Program-made: the position numbers and the translations under genes
Shown: in pieces, positions 47,881 through 57,300 of the stretch
How the letters are laid out: each line of letters opens with the position of its first letter
How positions within the stretch are numbered: position 1 is the stretch's first letter
The notes under the pieces: model-generated
What the model was told of the DNA's origin: nothing
Databases searched by the model: none
Seen by the model: only the letters and a program-made list of their open reading frames with translations
Source: Axinella damicornis
Taxonomy: Eukaryota; Porifera; Demospongiae; Axinellida; Axinellidae
DNA: 64,000 nt
Assembly: GCA_963931865.1 (NCBI GenBank)
Contig: OZ007517.1
Location: 3,857,707-3,921,706 of the forward strand
Direction of reading: 5' to 3'

Positions 47881-50800
47881 CACTCAGAATCTTATTGGGC
47901 AGAGAAAAGTAATTTCTTGAAGGCATTCATCACAGTGTAGGGCAGAGTGGTCTTGACAGAGCTGTGGTAACACTGGTATGTAAACACCAGCTGTTCTCAA
48001 CTCAAGCCACCCCCACTCAAGTACCTGAAGTGTGCCACCCCCACTCAAGTACCTGAAGTGTGCCACCCCTACTAAGTACTTCAAGTGGTGCCACCCCAAC
48101 TGAAGTGGTTCCAAAGGGCAGAGGTACATTCCAGTGTCAAAAGAACACTAGAAGCCCAAAGGCACAGTACTCCCCCTAGGCCTGTAGGCCTGTACTAAGA
48201 ACACAGCATGTAAGTAGAAGCCACTTTCACAGATCAGCTCTCAGCATGATTCTCGAGAAATAAATTTTAGGTTTAGTTTCTATCAGGGACTACAATATCC
48301 ATAGTAACTTCCACATAAATTCTCTGTATGGCAACACTCACATACAGTGTGTATAGGTACATCATTATGAGTGTAGTACTTCACCTTCACACATGTATTG
48401 TATGATGGCAGTAGCCACTTGCAATTGGATGTACATAATATCCGGCTCCACTCACTGAAAGAATCTGAAGTTCTGGACAGCACCTCCAGTTGACGCAAAC
48501 AGAGTCTTGATGTACTCTTCATCTACAACATCCCTATGAAAAGAGAACAGAACAATGAAAGTAACCCTACAAAATGTTGATGCATACGTACATGTACATA
48601 GTGGGACTCGGAAACCTAATTTGGTCCCCCAAAATAGGTCTCCACTAGTACGTATAAAATACGAAGTTGGGTATAGTTCCAGGCTCCTCCCCAGCTTTTT
48701 GTTACATACTGTACATAAAACGGGGAGAGTGTATGCATGGTTTTGGTAATCGAATTATTGGCTATGCACACGCATGCCGTTTTTGATCTTGCTGGATGCT
48801 GCTCAGTATGACAGCGAGGAGTCCTTGGAAGACCACAATGAACAATTGTGAGTCTTGAAAACAAGTTTTATAATATACACATGGTGGATTCAAGTGACAA
48901 TTCACGAGCGAACGCTCAGGCTAGTCACACCTTTTTGTTTTCCCGAGTAGATGTAGTACGCAGGTCATATGTGGAATCTGTATATCAAGAGGACCCATGC
49001 CGGGAGTCCTTTCATAAGAACATCATTTCAAAGCTCTTTTTATGCTGACCACAATGGCACAACCCCCAGCTTCATATCTCAATCGTATACCCAGTGCACC
49101 ATTCTCTGTTCCCAATACCAATGTTGGAAGAAATGACACATCCACCAATGTACCATAACTGGTCAAGAATGGTTCCAAACTGTGTCAATTTTGGCACCAA
49201 AAAAATGGGAATCACTATCCTACAGCAGTACTTTGATACACCCATGCAGTAGGCTATGACGGTATATAGGCTCATAGCTCATACGCTCCTGGCGCTATTC
49301 AGAAGCCAACTTCCTTCAGTAGGAACTGAAGGCGGACATACTCTTACTTACGGAATGTTTGATAGATGCAGTGTGGCACTAGGAGCAAAAATGTTCTGGT
49401 AGTTCTTTGAGCCAGGTTTCTGTAGAAAGATACAAACAGCATACAGCAGTCAAACAAATTATGTCTGGACAAGTCGAGTGTGTTTCAGGCAATAACCATT
49501 GTGGACATGTTCTACTACAGCCGGGTGGTATGTAGTCTAGCTGTTAGACCCTTCCTCTCCCCCCCAAAATGAAGGCAAGGAAATGGAGGAGAGGGAGGGT
49601 CTAGCACAACCCGCACGAAATTGGATTCGAACTGACCAATCTGCTTGCACTGTGCCAGTGAATACGTCATAGCTCTGCGGTCTCAAACGAGAGAAAGCTA
49701 GTACGGATGAGAGCCATTATGGTGTTGATGAGCAAGCTACTGTACGAGGAAAAGGTTAAACCAGAAGGCATCGAAGTGACTGTCCGTACCGGTATAGATC
49801 GCTTGGCTACCTCAGCATGGATCTCCGTGGTCTGAGCTCCATCCACCGCCAGCAGGCACTCTGGTAGTGCGCCAGCTGCCGTGGTCTGAGCTCCACCCAC
49901 CGCCAGCAGGCACTCTGGTAGTGCGCCAGCTGCCGTGGTCTGAGCTCCACCCACCGCCAGCAGGCACTCTGGTAGTGCGCCAGCTGCCGTGGTCTGAGCT
50001 CCACCCACCGCGCTCTGGCAGTGCGCCAACTGCTCTGTCAGCTGCTGCTTTATGTTGGTTGCTGGATGAGGAAACCAGACTGCACACTCAATATTGGGCA
50101 ATCCGTGTGCAAAGCTTCACCTACCTCGATCTCCAACTGTCGTCCCAGCTCCGAGCTACCCTGTTGTTACTGATTTGCCTCCTCCTTCCTCACAGTTATT
50201 CGGTACATACGACTATCCCTTCGTGCACCACTGCTTAGTTATGTTGTTCATATCGATCAATTAGAAATCGTTAATGCAATTAGTACTGTAACAGCATCAA
50301 CAAGGAAAGGTGTTGGATCTGCTAGACCTTCCCTCTCCTTCCCTTGGTTTTTTGGGGGAGAGGGAGGGTAGACTAGGTGGTGTGTGACACTTGAAGACTG
50401 TTTAGAGTACCACAGTAACAGTTTACGTGTGCCCGGATGCACCACAGGGCATCTGCTCACAAGACCCGAGTGTCAAGTAAGCTACTGTTTGGAGAGAGAC
50501 AATGAATCCACAGGAAAAAAAATATTTGGGATTTGACCCTAAAGACCCCATGAACGCTCTTACCACTGAGCCACCAGACCCACGGAAGAGGAGCAGAAGC
50601 AAGTCTACATACATGTATATATAATATAGCAGCACAGGCTGTAGACCTCTGCTGACTCTAGCTGTGTTTCTCTAACAGTTTGTTACACTGGCTAGGATAA
50701 GTGGAGATCCTTTGCGGATGGGATTGTGGGCCTGGGTGGATTGACTGTACAAGCACATTGCCTGAGCAAATACTATCCACCACCACAGCTTGCAGCAAAT

Positions 50801-53800
50801 TACCTCTCAACACATTGTCACCCAGGACTTGAATGGTGAAATGCATTCGACTGTAGATTCATTCTCTCTCTCCATAGCTTATGTCAACTTCACAACTGTC
50901 TACATAGCAACACTCCTGGTTGGGGGAAAATTGTGCTGCGTAAATAATAATAATTTGTTCGAGTTATAGGAATGGCATACAAAGATTCTGATGAGATACA
51001 AGCGCTTATGTAGTGCGGTCGGCCGCCATTGCTTGATTGCTCTTTTCGAAATTCTTCGCCAGTACAGCTCTTACGAAGGCCCCACAAACATTCTGACCAC
51101 ACAGGTGTGATCGCTGTCGTTCACTGACACTCACATGCCAAAACTCACCGCGCTGGCGAAGTTGTGAGCACTGTAGTAAGTTCTTGTCTTCCCTTTGGAC
51201 GCCATTGCTGACTCAATCGATCGATCGACCGAGCCTGAGTGTGGTCTTCACGTAACATGTGCATTAATTGGAATGAGCTGCAATACCTAGCTTGCGCAAC
51301 CAGCGAGTTGCAACCGGTTGCAATGCGGCTACCAGGAGTGTGGTTGCCCCTCGAACTGTGAAAAGACAAGTGTGGCTGACACGCATGCAATTTTGGTGAG
51401 GCTACACGGTCGCACACATAACTACTCATGTATGCGTGGGTACAAGTAGTAGAGTAATTCACTCGAAGACTTCATGGAAGATACTCTTCAGGATGCATCA
51501 GCTCTTACAGTAGGTACATGTAGCCCCTTTCCACGAGGTGGAACAACTTTGCATTACATCATACAAACCAGCCCTCTGGTACCATAACTGCTAACTCAAT
51601 CACACGATGAGATCTCTTGTACGTACCTTGAACCTATGTAGGGGTGAACTGGTGTAGTCTTCAGTCAGCCCATCTTCCTGCATTAGAAAAAACATTCATG
51701 TGTTCGTTCATGCCTGATGATCTAACCATTACTTCAATCAGGTCTTTAGATATATTATTCCAAGGCAGTGTGAAACTCTACAGGGTGAACAGCTCATTTG
51801 CGCCATCAGAAGTTCAGGACTGAGATGAATATGTACCACACATATTGGGAATTGTCACCACCTCAAGACTAGCCTCATTCCCAGGCTCTCCTACGAGCGA
51901 ACAAAAATAAGTGATGAAAGCTGGGCAGGGCCTGCAGTGGGAACGAGGCTACCTCAAGACTGCAAACTGAGAATCTTGAATATATAAATCTTGAGATTGT
52001 GTACGCATACATGCACATTCTGGAACCGTTGGCATATGCTGTTGTAAACTGCAGTACGGCACACACTCTAAAATTCGGCATCCCTAATTATTCGGCACCC
52101 CTTCATGCAAATGGGAATAATTGTCTCTAATTTCGGCAAGGGAATTCCCAAATATTTCGGAATTTGCTCTCTAACATTGTCAGCAGCTTGCCATCCTGTC
52201 CGAAAGAGATGGCTTATACAAGCCAGTCAACGAGAGAGAGAGAGCGGTGAGTCCGGTGCTGTTTAAATAAGCCCCAAGCGGTGAAAGCTCCAAGCTGTGA
52301 TAAGAATGTCTTGTATGAACGGTGCAAGGTTTCATAAACATCAGCACCAATACAGATTGCTAATGCCTACATCATAAAAACAAGGTGCTTTGTAGCTGAA
52401 CGCACATTGCTCCCTGCTTGAGGCATCTGGACTTGTGCGTGCTTGGAGAGAGTGACATGGATCTTCTGCCCGTAGAGGATGACCCCATTCAGGTTGTTGA
52501 TAGCTGCAGATAGAAAGAAAAAGTATACAAACTTATCACCGACTTGTCCCGGTGGTGAGCAGGCTTGAGGCTCTTGAAGGACATAATATATATTTTTCAT
52601 ACATGTCCAACAAACACAGATAGAACATGTTTTGTTGGTGGGATTAAGCATGTATATCCCACAGCTGTAGACTTGCTCCATTGAAAATGTATGGAGAGCA
52701 ACAGTGGAATATGGGGCCGTATTACACTCCCCGTATTCCACTCTTCCTGAGGGTATGAAGTTTACACTAGTCGTGTTTTCATGTAAACAGTACGTAGACA
52801 TAGGAGCTGCACGTGCGAGTCACCAGGTAGGTATGCGTATACGGTGTATAATATAGCGCTGGAACCAGGTACCGGTACCGGACTCAGAGAAATCGACGTT
52901 CGTCGTCAAAGGAGTTCTGTGCTGGTAAGTCGCTCAAAGATGGTCCTAAAACGGCAGTGTCTTGTTGGTGTTGAAGCAAGAACGAGCGTTGCCAAGTACT
53001 ACTAAAGCGACAAGTACTGGCGCCTTAGCGTCGGGGCTGGCAACTAGCTACAATAGCTGTAGGATAAATACATTATTTACCGCGTACTGGGAAACATCAC
53101 TCGTCTGTTGCCGTATTGTCACTCGTGCTTGCGGCACTCATGCAATACGGCAACAGACTCGTGATATTTCCCAGTACCTGGTAAATAATATATATGTATG
53201 TAACAGTGAAGAACTACAACAGACAAAATAAAACCAGCATGTTGGTATATAGCTCAGAGGTCATGGTGATACAGGAGGACATACATTGCCATGGTGATAC
53301 AGGAGGACATACATTGCCATGGTAATACAGGAGGACATACATTGCCATGGTGATACAGGAGGACATACATCGCCATGGTGATACAGGAGGACATAACATC
53401 GCCATGGTGATACAGGAGGACATACATCGCCATGGTAATACAGGAGGACATAACATCGCCATGGTGATACAGGAGGACACACATTGCCATGGTGATACAG
53501 GAGGACATACATCACCACTAGGGTGGGAAAGAGAAGGCTGAGATCAGTCCTCTCTTTCTCACTTTCGCTCACAGCAAGACACATGACCACCTGATGTACT
53601 CACGGCCATAAAAATCCTTCATGTGAGCGAGTACTGCATGGAGATGTACCTGTTTGGGCATGCTGTGGTTCCTTAAACTGGATGAGAGCCGAGTCCCTCT
53701 TGTTGTAAAGGATCTTCACTCTCACCACGTCACCATACACACCTAGTAAGGGGTTAAACATAATTAGAAAAAACAATTAGTTACAGCAGTATAGTGGAAG

Positions 53801-54332
53801 GTTGGGTCATACTGATTCATAGCAGCTGTCACTAGAGTTGGCTCAACAGTCATCGTAGTATCCAGTACATCGACAAGATGGACTTCAGAACACAGTACAC
53901 ATCACCACACCAAAATACACAAGACACTAGCTGCTCTTTTCACAGCAAGAGCAACCGTACAGACGCATTTCACTGCAGTGAGTGCGGGGGCTGGGAACAA
54001 GGCTAGAAAGCACCAACACAAGTCAGAAGGAAAGGCCGCGGCGTCGAATACCCTGTTGTCAGCTCCTGGTGAAATGTATGGAGTGCAGAAAACCTTTTGA
54101 ACTTGAGCACAGAGTCAATCTACAAGGAGCCAAAAACCCTTTCAATTTCTTCACTCTTGCTTTTGCTGCTGAACCAGAAGGTAATTAATATATGCTAAGA
54201 AAGCTATGTTACGTGAACCTCTGTTAATGCCCAATGAATGTAGTGCAAACTGTAACCTACAAAGTTGGTTCATTTCATCCAGTTGCTCATACTGGTGGTG
54301 TAACAGGGGCTGAGACAGCTACCAAAAAGTGT

Positions 54333-54382
<50 letters not shown>

Positions 54383-57300
54383 CTAATAGCAAAATTGCAC
54401 GCTGCCGAAGGTAGTGTATAGAGGCACATAGTGTTGATCAGTTCAAGCGAAGTGTGGAAAAATTTTCGCCTTCATTTTTCAGTTATCAGAATGGGCTCTC
54501 ATGGCACCTTCGTGCTTTACACTGCAAGTTAGAGACGCCAACCCCCAAGAAATGAGGTGGCATACTGTAGCTATAAGTTAGTGCTAGATTTCGTGGGATA
54601 GTACCAAGTATAACCATCCAGCCTGTTGTTTTGGGGGGGGGACTGCTTTTGGCAAATTGCTTCGGTGTGCACATGGAAGTGAAGGACCAAGAGATCCAGA
54701 CAAAAACCACTGAGACGGAGCACAAGAAGGGGCAAGCAGGAAGAATGACAAAGCAGCAAGTCGTGTATGCTACAGTATGCTATGGGATGCACATTATTGG
54801 CTTGGCATCTTTCGTGGAAAGTACCAACTGGTAGCCCAAGATGACTATGAAATACTCAAACTACATGTACATACGTACCATCTGATGGACATACCGAAAA
54901 GGTGAAACTGAAAACGAAGGTGGTAATGGACCGGAAAGTGGAAATGAAATTAGCATCACTGAAGACGGCATTGGTTATAAAGAAAAGCTGGAGACAGGAA
55001 ATGAAAAAATCATATGGAATACGTAGTTGATGAGTTCTGAGCACTGGGTAACCATCATTGGATAGCTGCACAATAGCTGGAGTCACTAAGAAGCACGAAG
55101 GAATGGGTACAGTGAAGGTTCATCTCTTAAACCATCTGTAACAGCAGACGATCCACCCTGTACACCATCGGATGGATTCTCACCTCTGTAGAGATTGATT
55201 GTACTTCAAAACTGAATTGATAAGAAATTAAAGTCAGTTGTGGGCTTCAGCATTAAACCTCAGCCACCTTGCTAAGTAAAAACGAGTGGAACCGCACTCC
55301 TGATAGTCGGTGTTCATCTTTCTGGATCATGCCTCAGGTCTCGTTCTCACTGTGTGGATACATGACTGTATCCACCATCTAAATGTACAATTTACAGCTA
55401 GCCCTATTCCAAGGCTGCCATTATATTGGTTGTGGTCAGGTTCCAATTAATGCACATGTCATATGCTGTCCGTGCTGCCAATGACAGTCAAGTCGAAGGG
55501 AGCTATGCTAGCAAAAGTTAAGCAAAAGCACAACAGAAGGTGAGTTTCATCTTATTCACATAAGTATGAGAGGGGTGATCACGACGGTGTAGTCAGAATC
55601 ATCATAGACCTTTCCTTAGAGCCACATTATTGCCAAAGAAGCGGGTGCTCAAGCAATAGTGGCCAACGGGAAGACTAAAGCACTCATAATTCCACCACCA
55701 GGGTGAGCATACATTTCAGTCAGTGGACGATGGAATCATGACCATGTAGTCAGAATCTTTGAGACTTTGAAGTTCCAAAATCTATACTATCCAACCGTCT
55801 TCTACTATGTACTAGGGGCCAAAAAAAATTCTAAAGGATTTTAGTGATTGCCTGTCGCATTCCATGCACCTCTCCAAAAAGCTACTAAACAAGGGGAAAT
55901 GCCATTAACCACCCTCAGTCGCATCCCATTTGAAAAATTTAGGGTTGGGATGGGACTGAGGCTGGTTAATGGCATTTCCCCTTGTTTGTTAGCTTTTCAA
56001 GAGGTGCGTGGAATGTGTCAAATTTCCGACCAAGAGAAAGTCTTCAAGAAAATGTACCTTTGTGTTCCTATTTAGCATTCACAAAGCCCAGGATAGCCCC
56101 GCCCCGCTAATTAGACTATATAAGCAATTGCCTTCAACACATGCATAGACCAGATGGCCATCTATGTATCCAACATCTTCTTGTGCAGAATCCAGTTCAT
56201 AATGAGTCAACTTGTGCAATGGACAAGACAAGATCCACAACCTTAACTCCTGGACACACAACTATACACAAACACACAGGTGACAGTCCCGATTAGAAAA
56301 GAACACTATTCCGTTCTGTATTCTGCTCACACTGCTAAAGTTCAAAGTACAGTACATCTGTACCCCTGAACTTCTGTGGAGGGTGTGGCTCAACAGCGCA
56401 AGATAGCGGCTCAGATACTTACCAGAACTACATTAAGCACCACCCTCCACAGAAGATCCTTTTGAACTTAGCAATGTGAGGGAAATATTATAGCACTGGA
56501 ATAAGGCTCATTCTCTACTCAGGAGTGACACACACGTATACATGCCTCAGAGAGACATGCAGAGAGATCTGGAGAGAAGAGCACAGTAGATAGATAGATA
56601 GACAGACAGATAGATAGATAGCTTAGAGCAATACAGACATACACAGAGGTGGCAAGCACATACCAAAGAGAATGAACAGAGCATGAGGAGTAATCATCTT
56701 GAGGAGAGAAGAGTTGAGTTGAGAGGCGATTTGGAGAGGTTCAAGCCCAGATCACAGAGCAGGGAAGACACAGGAGAGGAATGGAAACAGCCCAAAGCAG
56801 GCCAGAGGTGGAGGAGAGGAGAGAATGAACGGAGCGGAAATCAGTAAGATTTTCACACACACACAAACAGAGTGGGTATAGGATTGTTAGAAGAAGTTGA
56901 TGCAAGCATCAAGAGAACAAGCAATGAACAACATGCAACAAGAAACTATCGGATTGTAAATTGTTAGACTTCACACGGCAAGAAAACTTTTCTGACAACG
57001 TTTCGATCAGTCTGTGCTGATCTTCCTCAGGTTCCTGAGGAAGATCAGCACAGACTGATCGAAACGTTGTCAGAAAGGTTCTCTTGCTGTGTGAAGTCCA
57101 ACAATTTACTATCATTACGCACACCGCGGCGACATGTCTCTCAACCAATATATATGTGAAGAAACTATCTACTGTCAGACTGACTAAATATTGTGATCCA
57201 TTCTGAATGTCAGACGCAAGCAAGTCTGTCAAGAACACACAGCAGGAGTCGAGTTACGTGTACTCACAAACCTTTTCGTTGAGGTTGGATACCAGCACAA

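Noticed and set aside
49667..50238. Open frames with repeated [22 protein letters not shown] units
   Set aside because: Produced by the 54-bp tandem repeat in a foldback element (28 is not involved in a multiple-of-3 way, 54 is); no start, splice or homology support.
53214..53590. Several long repetitive open frames (CITMA, YHHGNV type)
   Set aside because: They are translations of the 28-bp minisatellite.
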